64,000 nt of DNA from Chaetorhynchus papuensis (Eukaryota; Chordata; Aves; Passeriformes; Rhipiduridae): assembly GCA_013396525.1 (NCBI GenBank), contig VWYX01000911.1:124001-188000 (forward strand), written 5' to 3'. A model generated the notes under the pieces. The model made no database searches. It was not told the DNA's origin and worked only from the letters and a program-made list of their open reading frames with translations. Shown piece by piece: positions 1 to 11,480 of the stretch. Each line of letters opens with the position of its first letter. The first letter of the stretch is position 1. Both the position numbers and the translations under genes were made by a program.

Positions 1-1135
1 AACGCCGGTGAACAGGTAACAACTCGCAAGGGGAAGGCTGAAGTAATCAACTTTTTTGCCTCAGTCTTCAATGGCAACCTCTCTTCCCACACCATCCTTG
101 GGTGGATGGATGGCAGGATGGGGACTGAGAAAACAGTCTCTCCCACTCTAAATAAAGACCAGGTTCATGACCACCTGAGGAACCTGAATTCACATAAGCC
201 TATGGGACCTGATGAGAGGCATCCCAGAGTCCTGAAGGAATTGGTGGATGTAGTTGCCAAGCCACTCTCCAAGATATCTGAAAGTCATGGGTGACTGCAA
301 AAAGGGAAATATTGCACCCATCTTTAAATAGGGAAGAAAGGATGGCCCTGGGAACTACTGACCTGTCAGCCTCTCCTCTGTGCCTGGAGAGATCATGGAA
401 CAGACCCTCCCAGAAGCTCTGCTAAGGCACGTGGAGGACAGGGAGGTGATTCAGGACATCCAGCACGGCTTCACCAAGGGCAAGTCCTGCCTGACCAACC
501 CAGAGGCCTTCTGTGATGGGTGACTCCATCAGTGGACAAGGGAAGGGTTACACATGTCATTTATCTGGACTGCTGTAAAGCCTTTGACACAATCCCCCAC
601 AACATCCTTTTCTCCAAACTGGAGAGAGATGGGTTAGGCGGATTAGGAATTGGTTGGATGGTCCCATGCAGAGGGTCGTGGTCAGGGCCTCAGAGTCCCA
701 GAGGACATCAGTGACAAGTGCTGTCCCTCAGGGATCTGTAGTGGGACCAGTGTTATTTAATATCTTCATTGGTGACACAGACAGAGGGATCGAGGGCACC
801 CTCAGCACATTTGCAAGCTGAGTGGTGCTGTTGATACTCCTGAAGGACGGGACGCATCCAGAGAGACCTGGACCAGCTCAAGAAGTGGCCCATGGGGATC
901 TCAAGAGGTGTAACAAGACCAAGTGCTAGGTTTTACACATGGGCTGGGGCAACCCTTGGTATCAAGCCAAGCTGGGGGATGAACAGATGGAGAGCAGCCC
1001 TGCCCAGAAGGACTTGGGGGTGCTACCGGGTGAGAGGCTGGACGTGACCCAGCAATGTGCACTTGGGGCTCAGAAAGGACTGGAAAGTGACTGGCCTAAA
1101 GGGAAAAAAAACAGTAGCAAGTACCTTTGAGCTCT
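1..1135 (+). mobile_element. CR1 LINE fragment, reverse-transcriptase region, decayed
   Basis: Translating the + strand in shifting frames gives the order of blocks expected for a CR1 non-LTR retrotransposon ORF2. These are a block resembling PMGPDERHPRVLKELVDVVA (about 200-260), the RT core LDCCKAFDTIPHNILFSKLE (about 565-625), a GSVVGPVLFNIF-like block (about 731-768) and the downstream SSPAQKDLGVLPGERLDVTQQ block (about 990-1050). The reading is broken by stops (for example just after 290 and 520) and frame changes. The position of the FADD catalytic motif (about 808-825) is mutated. The element runs off the left edge, and the typical CR1 3' end is not found after 1135. It is a dead copy. 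The family call rests on remembered CR1 protein motifs; the subfamily was not determined. Confidence 0.85.
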
Positions 1136-4100
1136 CCTAAAGGGATCAACTTAAGCCAGATCTTTGTTGAAAAGCTAGAATGGTAATTCTTTTTATCAGA
1201 AAGAACACTGCACATATATGTTAGGTGTCTGATTTACATTAAACTAAATGAACATTAACAAACGAAGAGCAATTTATAGCCACTTAAATAAAAATTAATT
1301 TTCCTCTCTGTTATCCACATTTTCCTACAGTAGTTTATGACACTATAAACCTTCTGTGATCCTCTCATTGGTTTAAATCTTTCTAGGAAAATTAAAGTAA
1401 TCAAACACATGTAACAACTACATGAAAAAAAGGTGTCCATCTTCTTTTTATTTGGCTAAGTTCTATATCAAGCTGTCAGTATACACCAGCTAATTTTAAA
1501 AAAGATGGGGCTGGATCTGCCTCATTTTTTAAAAAGTTTTGGCCAAGAGTAGCAAGTTTTCATTTTTTCGTATTGTAGATAATATGTAGTAGAGAATTAT
1601 GTCTTCAGTAAAGAAAAATAATCATTTTCCAATAAGTATTTATGCTTTGCATGAAATTTACTTTAAATAGGTCCTCTCCCAGAAGAATGATACCATTGAA
1701 ATCAGGACAGAAAAGTCCATAGTACACCCTGACACAAGATTCAACATAAATAAGCTCTATAAATTTATTATATTTGTATAATCATACGTTATTTATAACA
1801 TTGAACATTTGCTTCTACACTGCACTGCTCAAAGCATTTTCTTTCCAGCCAGTTTTAGTGCATACAGCACATCAGAAAAAGACTATACGTCCCTCTGATT
1901 AAAAGAAATCTGATACTGAAACTGGAACTGATTGAGACTGTGCCCAACTGTTCAGAGAACCAATTATTTCACACATTAACCTAAGCTCCCCTCAGCAGCT
2001 ACTGTAAGAGAAGAACATGTCAGATCCTGGTTTCAGATGAAGAGAAAATACCACCACTATTGAATTATCACAAGCTCCATCTGTGCTGAAATTTAAAATG
2101 GTATAAAAAAAAATGTTGACAAAATTTCACATTTCAAAGTATATTTTTGACCCTGTGCTGCTTTTCTATACCCCATAATAGTTTTTTTCATGGATCTGGA
2201 GGTACAGAAAATTCTCTTAGTGCTACAAATTTTTACAAAGAATTCAGCTATTCAAACCAAAAGATGGTTACAATTCCTTTTGTTGTTATGCATTTCAGTT
2301 AGTGCATCTGAAACCACACACAAGGTATCAAAATATGGACAGGCTGGCTTATTTTTGAAGATTATCGCAGATTCCAAACCAAAATATTCTGAATTAAGAT
2401 ACATGGCTTTGTTGCTAAGAAGTCTTCAGGGGATTTGAATATTGAAGCTGAATTAAAAAAGCAAAAAATTCCACAATCTATTAGGTAAATGAAATTGCAG
2501 CTGTGCAAACTCTTCAAAAAAAGTTCACTAAACTGCATTGACATTTCTGGCAGAAGATAGAAACTAATTGTACATTCTGATTACCAGTGTGACCATCCTG
2601 TGTCTTAGGGCTAAATTACTCCTCGTGGTCTGCTCACTTAAGTGTGAAATCTTTGAGGATGTCTGTACAAGACCAACATAATTCACTTCTTATGCTGCCC
2701 CGATCTTGGAGGATATATGCTAGTGGCTCTGCATCTGGCTTCTGTTTCATTAAACATGCTTGCACATTTGCCCAAAATACTCTTTATTTTCTTTCCCTCG
2801 TTATTTTCCAGAGCTGCTGTGTTCCTCATTCCACAGCACTTCAGTTGCCAGGTGAATTTATTCAGTGTATGATCTCTCTAGTGTTTTGGGATTCCTTGAG
2901 CTGGAAGTCAGACTCTTTTTCTTAGAGTTACAAGGAAAGGAGGCATACTTCATCATGTCCCTGTGTCTGATCTCCTCTTCCTCATCATAAGCATTAGGAT
3001 AAAAGGGCTGATTTCACTTGGATTTGACAAGAGGTACAGATTCCAGAGGTATAATGCTTTGACCCTGATGGTGGGCTCTGAAATCCAATGAATTACCTGA
3101 TGAAACAGACTTTCTCTGGGCAATGAAGGACCTACCTACCTCCCATCAAAGAATACTGCAGAGCTACTTGAACTGGTGGCAGCTGAATTTCAGTGCCAGA
3201 AGAAGGAGCAGGTCAGCTGTGCCTCCATGAATTGCTTTGCTTACTATTACATCACTTATTATTTGAGGCTGGGTCCAGACACACCTGCTCAGGCTGGAAC
3301 TAAGCCGGGTGTCTCCATCACTCATTATAGGTTAGATGCAGTCACAAGGATGACTGAGGATAAAAGGGATCTCTGTCTGACATTTTTAACACAGAGTGTT
3401 TACTGAATAAGTCAGAATATCATGAGCATAACCAAGCAGCCTATTTTTTAAAAGAGACAAAAAAAAGAAAGATGCCAAGAGACATTTGTGACTGATGTCT
3501 CAAACACATTGATGGCTTAAGCAGAAAAAGGAAAGTCATGGTTTTTACCTGGAACAAAATTCTCAAAACCTGGGAAAACCAATGTTTAATCTTTGGCAAA
3601 ATAAGAAATGAAGTCGTACAGTCCATGAAATGGATGAAGCCTGACCAGTGGTAATAACAGCACTGTGGAAGTAAGAGAAAATATAGACTCTATGTATACT
3701 ACCAAAAACCCAACAAACAAACAAACATACAACAAATGCCCCCTCCCCCCCAAAAAAATAAGAGAAGCACCAACCAAGAAGCAAGGCACAGTAGATTACT
3801 CCACTTTTGAGGGTCTGCACACCCCAGTAGAACAGCAAAGGCCCAGGAAATGATGACCAGTTGAGCCTTACAGGAGTCCCACTGAAAATAATGAGATTTC
3901 TTTTGTGCCACATTATCAGGCATATACTGAAACATTCTGTTTAGTTAACTGAGAGCAAAGGGTTCCATATATACCAAAATGCTGGATTAGTGAGAGAAGT
4001 GCTATAAATGTAAGGTGACAACTAGCAAAGGTACACAGAGATCCTCACAGGATGCATAGATATTGTAATACTGGCAAATCGATGGACTCCAATAAGGTGA

Positions 4101-5630
4101 ATCTTTTAAAATACACACCAATCAAGCCATGGCCAAGTCTCTCAGGAACAAACTTTTTGTTCTGTGAAACTTTACTTTTGACTTTTTTTTTTCTGGTTTC
4201 CCCATGTATTTTTGGACTTGTTTTTAATGATAATGCACATTTGGTCCTCAGTTATGCCGCCAAATGTCATCCATAAAATATATAACCAGAAGATGTGATA
4301 GCATCTTTGATATTTGGTCTTGGACAAATTACATCCTTTTATGGTATCCTTTACAATATACATAGATAATATATAAAGAAGGAGACAGCAGAAATCTGTA
4401 AGTTTGAAAGGTGATTTGCACTCCTCATACAAAGAAACAGCAATAAAAATAGGAGATTTATGATACAATTTACTCCTTCATTAAGCAGCAGACATTGTGT
4501 GTGTCAGCCAACAGCTACAAGGATTTCAGTATTGGTTCTGCCAAGTGTCTCATTAAAAACTGATAAAAGAAACAGTTGTCTAACTTAAGCTAAACCTGCT
4601 ACTTTTCCAAGTGAAGTATGCTGTCACATTTTTACAAATTAGAATATGTATCTATTTGGATGCCTGTGCAACTACTGAACATTTCACGAAAATTTTAGAA
4701 CTATCACATCATGAAAAACCTGTTAAGTCAGTTGTGCATGCTATGCAATGAAGTACAATGCTTGATATTTTCTTCACCTACTGAGTCTCTTCTTTCTTGA
4801 GAAAGGTGTGATATTTGACACATCTTTTGAGGAGGATTCAATCAAGTATGCATTGTTCTCTGCCATAGCCTCACAGTTGACTTCCACAGTCCATATTCTG
4901 TTTAATTTCTGAGTCACAGATGACCTTGCAGGCAATCAACTTTTATTACTTTCTGTCAGATAGTTGGGTTGATGTATAACTCTATTTCTATAAACAGACT
5001 ATTTCCTCAGCAGGTATCTGAATTTTATCAAATGTATCATTTATCAAATGAAGCTCTTCATAGAGGCTCTCTTTTCTGGGTTTAAGAGCAGTTTGTACTT
5101 GAAAAAGACGATCACCATTACAAATTTTTCCCTGAAAATAGTATGTATCATTGCACATAAATTCCTACATAATGCCACATTTTCATATGAACACACTCCA
5201 GTTGCATCTGTATTGCAAATTTATGCATGCAAAGTAAGCATTTGCACAAGTAAAAAAAATAAAGGATTGCACAAATTCAAGGGGTTTTGGCACAACTTAG
5301 TCTGATTCTCTATATTTAAACATCCAGCCTCACACATCCTAAACATAAAGGAGTTTATGTTGACTTTAAAATCTGGGACATTTACCGTGAACATTTTGTG
5401 CAATGCAAGAGAAAGGAGATAAGGAGCCACCAAAAGTTCACTTTTTACACTGACAGAGCTTGGAAAAGTTATGCACTTCTTACTGGTGAAACACATAGCT
5501 GGAATATACATTGCCTCTGGGTCATAGCTGTGAATGTCTAAGGATCTTAAACCTCCCTGACCACTGTGGGACTTCACTGATGTAATTTTAAGTCTCACAA
5601 AGTGAAGAACAACAAGGAAAAAACTAGAAA
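1136..5630. other. Upstream intergenic DNA, no gene seen
   Basis: AT-rich sequence with frequent stops in all frames. The longest open frames are below about 125 codons and show no recognisable domain, splice-linked homology or CpG enrichment. An A/C-rich low-complexity patch lies at about 3700-3765. I recognise no repeat family here, although old degraded repeats could be missed by eye. Confidence 0.6.
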
Positions 5631-5776
5631 AAGCACCCAGCTACCACCCTTTGTACCTGACAGATACCAACCCTGCAGTTAACTCAGCTGCTTGCAGCCA
5701 CCACTGGAGTTGATATGGAGGCCACGAGTAGTGCTCAGGAGCTCCTGACTCATGGTGCAGTTTCATGTCACAGTGA
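5631..5776. repeat. 146-base direct repeat, copy 1
   Basis: This segment recurs at 6916-7061 in the same orientation, with no insertions or deletions and four mismatches by my count (about 97% identity). The offset is exactly 1285 bases. Beyond the right edge a looser similarity may continue for some 20 bases. No TG...CA ends, poly-A tail or tRNA-like box is evident, so I cannot assign it to a transposon family. It may be a local duplication or two copies of an unrecognised repeat. Confidence 0.9.
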
Positions 5777-6915
5777 ATTTCTAATGCACAGCTGAGTTTC
5801 CAATTGTCCAAATATCAATCTAACCACCATTGTTGCACTATGGTTAGTACATTCACTTTCTTTAGGGTGTGCATGGAGATAGGCATCAGTGAGAAAAGTA
5901 TATTTGGTAACAAGCAATATTGTTATTCATGTAAGGGAGATTTGAGAGAAAGATGTCATGTAAAGATTTGCCAGTTATCCTTTTGAGTAAAAGGAAAAAA
6001 TACAAAATACAGTCATCACAGTGGACCAGCTGAACCCCTTACTGAGACAGAGTACTTAGTGAAGAAGGCGGATGTATCTGGCAAAGAAGCCTGAGTCTAG
6101 ACACAGTTTTTCAGCCAAAATATATCTGAGCCATGCTGAATCACAGGGATGATTCTTATTCCTGGAAATCTGTAGTGGCAGATACTGTCTACTAGTTTAT
6201 CTCACATGGATATACTTGCCTTTTAAAACATCACCTTTCTGGCCTCACAATCCATGCTATATGTGTTCAAGGCCTGAGTCTCCTTAAGATTTCTTCGTGC
6301 CTCAACCTGATACTGTGGCAGATTATTGCCACATAAATGTTAAGGAGCTACCTAGATCTCCCACCATAGCTGGACTGCAGCCTTTAATCACAGCTGTTAA
6401 TAATCAGTTCCTTGTCTGAAGCTACGGATGCTCCTCGCTTTCAAGGCAGTTACTGCACAGGTCTTGAATACCAAATGCAATCCCTGCAACATCTCTTTTA
6501 CAACTGAGGAAAACTAATACAGAATTAGAAATAAAGCCACATTCAGTCAGATGTTGCTCCTTGACACGGAAAATATATTTATATTACATATGCAAAACTG
6601 AATCATGACAGATTGTATCTGCAGGAGGCAAAATAGCTCTGTCAAATCAAACCTTCTCTCCTCAAAAATAATTAATTGCACCATGATAACAGATTTCAGT
6701 AAGACACTGGGGCTGCATGCGGTGCTGTCTTGATTTTTGGATAAATAAACCTGTACCCTGTTGTTTATCAGCTGAATAAACCTTTGGGACATGTGACAGT
6801 GTACAACTAGAACACGATGATTCAACATTCAGGCATTTCTAATCAACACTTTGAAACTTAAAACCCTTAATTAATAGTTAGCAAACATTATCTAATTGAA
6901 CCTTACAGTGCTCTC
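5777..6915. other. 1.14 kb spacer between the direct repeats
   Basis: AT-rich spacer with no open frame longer than about 93 codons. There is no reverse-transcriptase, gag-like or transposase-like motif. If the flanking repeats were LTRs, the interior would have to be a non-coding derivative. Confidence 0.5.
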
Positions 6916-7061
6916 AAGCACCCAGCTACCACCCTTTGTACCTGACAGATACCAACCCTACAGTTAATTCAGCTGCTTGCAGCCACCACTGGAGTTGATA
7001 GGGAGGCCACAAGTAGTGCTCAGGAGCTCCTGACTCATGGTGCAGTTTCATGTCACAGTGA
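6916..7061. repeat. 146-base direct repeat, copy 2
   Basis: Second copy of the segment at 5631-5776. The differences I count are four single-base substitutions (G/A, C/T, T/G and G/A, copy 1/copy 2). The sequence to its left is unrelated to that left of copy 1, so the boundary at the AAGCACCCAG start is sharp. Confidence 0.9.
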
Positions 7062-9704
7062 CACTTCTAAGAGCAAGCTGTGACTGAAAAGAGAAGCCTG
7101 CTCCTCATCTTCCCTGGTGTCCTGTTGCCTGTCTTGCACTACATTTAGCAGTCATGCAAGCACACAGCCAAGCCATGTGATGCTCACTGTCAGAGGGCCT
7201 GAACCTACTGCAGACATAGGGGATCCTGCCTCTCAGGGAGACTGAACTCACTGGACATGCCATGCAGATACCTCTGTACAGCAGCAGGAAGTCCAGCACG
7301 TTAGACTGGTTCACGTGGGTGGCAAAAGGAATGGGAAGATGTTGCATTCAGAGCCTCATGAACCTTTAGCATGGCCCCCTCATCTACGAAATGTTCTGCT
7401 AGAAAGAATTCATCTTGTGCATAAGGCTGACAGGATATCTTTAGAAAAAAGTTTCCTTTTTGCCTTCCTGTCTTTCAGATTTTTTAATTATCACAGATAT
7501 ACCACCATGGTTAACCTTCTACTGCTATTTGTGCTTTTTCACAGTAAGAGTAATTAGTATTTAACAATAATCATTACTTTTCATGAAACATGACTGGGTT
7601 TTTTTACTTACTTTTTCAGAGAAATTATTTGAAGATATATTTTATTCACTGACGAATGAATTTATTTTTAATTTTGTCACATTTAGTAATGTACTTATAT
7701 ATAGGAGTTAGATTTCACTGTAAACAGAGGAACAGTCGGTGTTCTAAATTTTAGCTCGTAATTATAGATTGGTAATTGCATATCGATTAGTAAGGTTGTA
7801 ATTAGGATCACCCCCACAGTTCAGGTTAGTGTCAGCTCTGAGGTCACAGGCAACTCAGTGACTCAACCAAACATTGTAACACTTAACCACTTGTTTTTCA
7901 GTGCTGTCTCTATTACTTGAAATACGAACATTAAATAAGGACTATCCATGCTTGGTCATCTGCATGCAAATAAGATCACTATTTCCAAGCTTCTCTGCTA
8001 GAAGTACCTTACCCTCCTTCCAAGTATACACCTCCAGCTATCAGTTTTAATTTTTATGGGGGCTGTAGATTTTCAGACCTTCCTGTGGCTTTTGGGAAGA
8101 ATTTGCTTTATCTATGCAGTGACTGCTGTGACTTCTGTGACTGGGTTGCTGGACAGAATGGTCCCAGGCTGTCAGGAAGACTGTTCCCCTATCCCAAGCA
8201 GTGGGCACTGCCTCCCCTCCCATCCACAATGCCATGTAAACAAAGGGCAAAACACTGAAAAGCTGCCGGGACCTCTGATCTCCTGGCTCACAGGAGCCCC
8301 TGATCCTGCTAATCTGCAGCTGCTCATGCTTTCAGCATTCCCCATATCTCCATGCTCCTGCAAAACATCCATATGTCTCCAGCTTTTCAAATGACTGTTC
8401 CAGCTCTTCCACATTTGCTTCTCTATTTGTGGCAACTGCTTCTCTCATCGTCCCTCTGCTTTTCCTACTCCATCACATGCCCCACCTGCCTGCCATAGCA
8501 CCTGCCTTTCTCCCTTTGTCCTCTATTCTCTTTCACATAAACATCAATATATCTGAGCACCTTTGCAGCTTCTCATACCTCCAAGCTTCCTTTCTCCTTC
8601 CATTCTCCATGATTCTCTGCCCAGATAAGGTCTCACTTTATCCCTTTCCATGCATGTGTCACTGGCAACTTGATTTCGGTGCTTCTTTCTTCCAGAGTTC
8701 CATTTGGGATCCTGAGTGGACTCCTCCTCTCCTCTTCTGGCTTCTGAACTCACCATGAACCAGTGCTAGAAAAAAATAAATAAAAAAAGAAAGTTCATAC
8801 TAGTAAACATAAGAAAATTAAAACTTTCCTAGTCCAGATCACAGAAGGCAAAGCATTAAGTTCCACAGGTATACAAGCCACACAACCTAGCACCTCCTTC
8901 AAGGTTAATTTTTTATGTATGTTTATGAAAAGTCCTTCTGAAAAAAAAATTAGTTAATTTAGATATCATTCCAATACAGTACACTGTACAAACACAGTTC
9001 AGATAGTTAAGATGTTGCTGGTAACAGCCTCTGACCTTTGTAAAGTTCTTGTAAAAAAAGCCCTTGATCAACACAATTTATACTGGGCTGTAATGACTCA
9101 GTAATTGCACAGTAGTTTCTAGAACCAGACTTTACATCTGTGAGGAGCAAACAGAAAACTGAAGGACAGAGGAGCAAAGTGTAAGTCATCTAAGCCGTTT
9201 AACTGAAAAATTGAAATATTTTATAAACAGGGGGCTCAATTTTCAAGCCAGCTCTGAACTTCCTCGTTTAGTGTTTTGTTTTATGACAGCTGTAGCATCT
9301 TACAGCTGTCCCTGTAGGGTTTGTGAGTCTTTTTTCTTATTCTTAAATCAACAGTATCTCTTGTCAGCCTAAGCTCCAGCTCAGATTCTGCACCTCTTCC
9401 ACTTCGAATACTACCAGGGATTAATTAGTCTCATTCTCCATACTCTCCTGATGCTGAATTACAGGTATTGCTTAACCACATAGCATGAAGATGTTTGTTT
9501 TGAGAAACAGCAAACCAAGACGGCTTTGCCAGCACCCCCAGCTTATGTCACCAGCGAGCTGGCCTAAAGGATTTTATTTGAGTGAGTGGAGTTTGGTCTC
9601 CAGTTTGTTTACTGGCAATGATGGTCTTAATTCAATTTGTGACCTTTCTTGTTACCTAGTTCTCAAAGAGATAATATGGATAACGATGGAGCCCTAAGAA
9701 AGGT
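7062..9704. other. Upstream intergenic DNA, no gene seen
   Basis: No convincing exon or RNA gene. The part from about 8200 to 8760 is rich in C and T on the + strand, which opens a frame of about 109 codons. Its composition explains the open frame and the product resembles nothing I know. The rest is AT-rich. Confidence 0.55.
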
Positions 9705-9800
9705 GACAGTGAGCGGCATCCCTGCCCATGGTAGGGGGGACTGGAACTCTATGACCTTTAAGATCCCTTCCGAGCCAAACTATTCCGATTCCATGACTGT
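9705..9800 (+). mobile_element. CR1 3'-end remnant
   Basis: The stretch contains the characteristic CR1 3' terminal sequence in + orientation. It reads as a CTGCCCATGG-type block, then GGGGGACTGGAACT, a gat/acctttaagatcccttcc-like block and a terminal ATTCC...ATGACT tail. It is short and diverged, and sits about 350 bases upstream of the USP38 CpG island. Confidence 0.7.
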
Positions 9801-10412
9801 ATAATAATATTATCCCTGTAATTTGCAGAATTCTTTTTTTTTTTCGCTTATACTGAAAACGTATTGTGGTATGAAAATGCAAGATACATTAACAAGATTT
9901 GATTGTTGGGAACTGGAGCTAAATTGGGTCAGAAGTGAAGGATTACCAGGCTTAAATAAGGAAGGGAGCACCCTCACAAGCACGTGTGTGTTGGCATTAA
10001 CTGCTGCTCTGTTAGAGCGCTGCTGAACAACAAAGGCTTCTCTGAGTAAGTGCTGCTGGTCACAAGCACACCTGTAGCTAGCATCCAAAAATGAACAACA
10101 ACTAAAGCAAGGAAGAGCGGTAACTGAAGCAATAAATACACATTCTAGGAGGAGCTGACGGGCTGTGCACGGCGGCCCGGGGGGGGAGCGGGCGGCCATC
10201 CCCTCACACGCCAGTGTCTCCGTGAGAGCGGACGGAGCGGGCCGGGGGCCGGTGGGGCCTCGCGTGTGCAGGGGAGCGGGTGACAGACGAACAGCCCGCA
10301 CCGGCTCTAAAGCGAAGGGCACCTCGGAGCCCGTCTCGCTACCCCAAGCCCTCCGTGCGGCCCCTCAGGGCCTTTCCCGCCGGCCCGGTCACTCCGCCCC
10401 TTCACGGCCGGG

Positions 10413-10470
10413 CCCCGCCCCCGCCCCGCCCCCGTTCGCTATTGGTCGCTGCCCGCGCGAGGGGCGGGGC
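10413..10470 (+). promoter_or_regulatory. USP38: GC boxes and inverted CCAAT box of the core promoter
   Basis: A run of overlapping CCCCGCCCC motifs (10413-10434) and a GGGGCGGGGC motif (10461-10470) are potential Sp/KLF sites. Between them ATTGG at 10441-10445 is an inverted CCAAT box, the usual NF-Y site. This arrangement, roughly 330-380 bases before the start codon, is common in CpG-island promoters. Factor binding is inferred from the motifs only. Confidence 0.65.
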
Positions 10471-10781
10471 GCGCTGCGGCCGAGCCGGCGCCTGCGCGAT
10501 GCCCCCCCGCCCCCTCCGGACCGGCTTCCCGCTCGTGCGGCTCCGCTTCCGGGTCGGGGCGAGAGCTCGGCCGCGTCCGCCGGGGCCGCCTCAGCCGGGC
10601 CGGGGAGCGGGGCCGGGGCCGGGGCCGCCGCCGCCCGGGCGAGGGGCGGGCAGGAGCCGCGAGGGCCGCGGGGGGAGCGGCGGCATTGCGCGGCAGGGCG
10701 GCGAGAGGGCCGCGGGGAGGCGGCGGCGGCGGCGGCCCCCGCCGAGGCCTGGTCCGGCCCGCCGCCGCCGCCGCTCGGCCG

Positions 10782-10823
10782 ATGCGCCCGGAGCCATGGA
10801 CAAGATCCTGGAGGGGCTGGTGA
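10782..10823 (+). other. Short upstream ORF overlapping the USP38 start codon
   Basis: An ATG at 10782, 14 bases before the USP38 ATG and in a different frame, opens a 13-codon ORF ending at TGA 10821-10823, inside the USP38 coding sequence. Its context is weak (C at -3 and C at +4), whereas the USP38 ATG has G at -3 and G at +4. Leaky scanning would favour USP38. If used, the upstream ORF would dampen translation; this is an inference. Confidence 0.45.
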
Positions 10824-11480
10824 GCTCGTCGCACCCGCTGCCGCTGAAGCGGGTGATCGTGCGGCGCGTGGTGGAGTCGGCGGAGACGCCGCTGAGCCAG
10901 GCGCAGTGCCGCGCCATGTTCGCGCTCGGCACCCGGCTGGTGCTGCAGGGCCCCGACCCCTTCCAGCGGCAGGTGGGGCGGCAGGTGCTGGACGCCTACG
11001 GCCGCTTCCACCGCGCCGAGTTCGAGGCGTTCTTCAACCGTGGGCTCGTCCTCGGGCTCCTGCAGCGCGGCTACGGCGAGCTGAGCAACCGCGACCCCGC
11101 CATCCTCGACTACATCCAGGCGGGGCTGCGCCTCATCATGAGCTGCCCCTCGGTGCTGGAGCTCTTCGAGCTGCTGCAGGTGGAGGCGCTGCGCCTGGTG
11201 TGCGAGCGGCCGGCGCCGCCGCTCTGTGCCCGCCTCTGCCAGCTGCTGGGTGACTTCCCGCAGTGCCTGCCCCGCGGCAGGAAGCTGTCGCTCGCCTTCT
11301 GCCAGCAGCTGGTGCGCAGCATCGCCCACTTCCAGAGCCAGGGCACCCGGGAGGCCGAGTTGCGCCTCTACGTCTCGCAGGTGACCCAGGTCAGCGCGCT
11401 GCTGAGGAGCGTCTGGAAGGCCGAGCCCGACACGCTGCTGCCCTCCCTGCAGGAGCTCTTCGCTGTCATCTCCGCCGCGG
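10796..11480 (+). CDS. USP38: USP38 coding exon 1
   Basis: Encodes residues 1-228 plus the first base of codon 229 (phase 1), all within the CpG island. It contains the N-terminal segments MDKILEGLV, DPFQRQVGRQVLDAYGRFHR and LRLIMSCPSVLELFELLQVE. These are close to the mammalian protein, although several GC-rich codon changes introduce extra Arg and Ala. The donor GTGAGC follows at 11481. Confidence 0.96.

Noticed and set aside
5631..7061. The direct repeats as LTRs of an intact retroelement
   Set aside because: No TG...CA ends, no primer-binding site or coding interior was seen, and the spacer is AT-rich and non-coding. Kept only as direct repeats.
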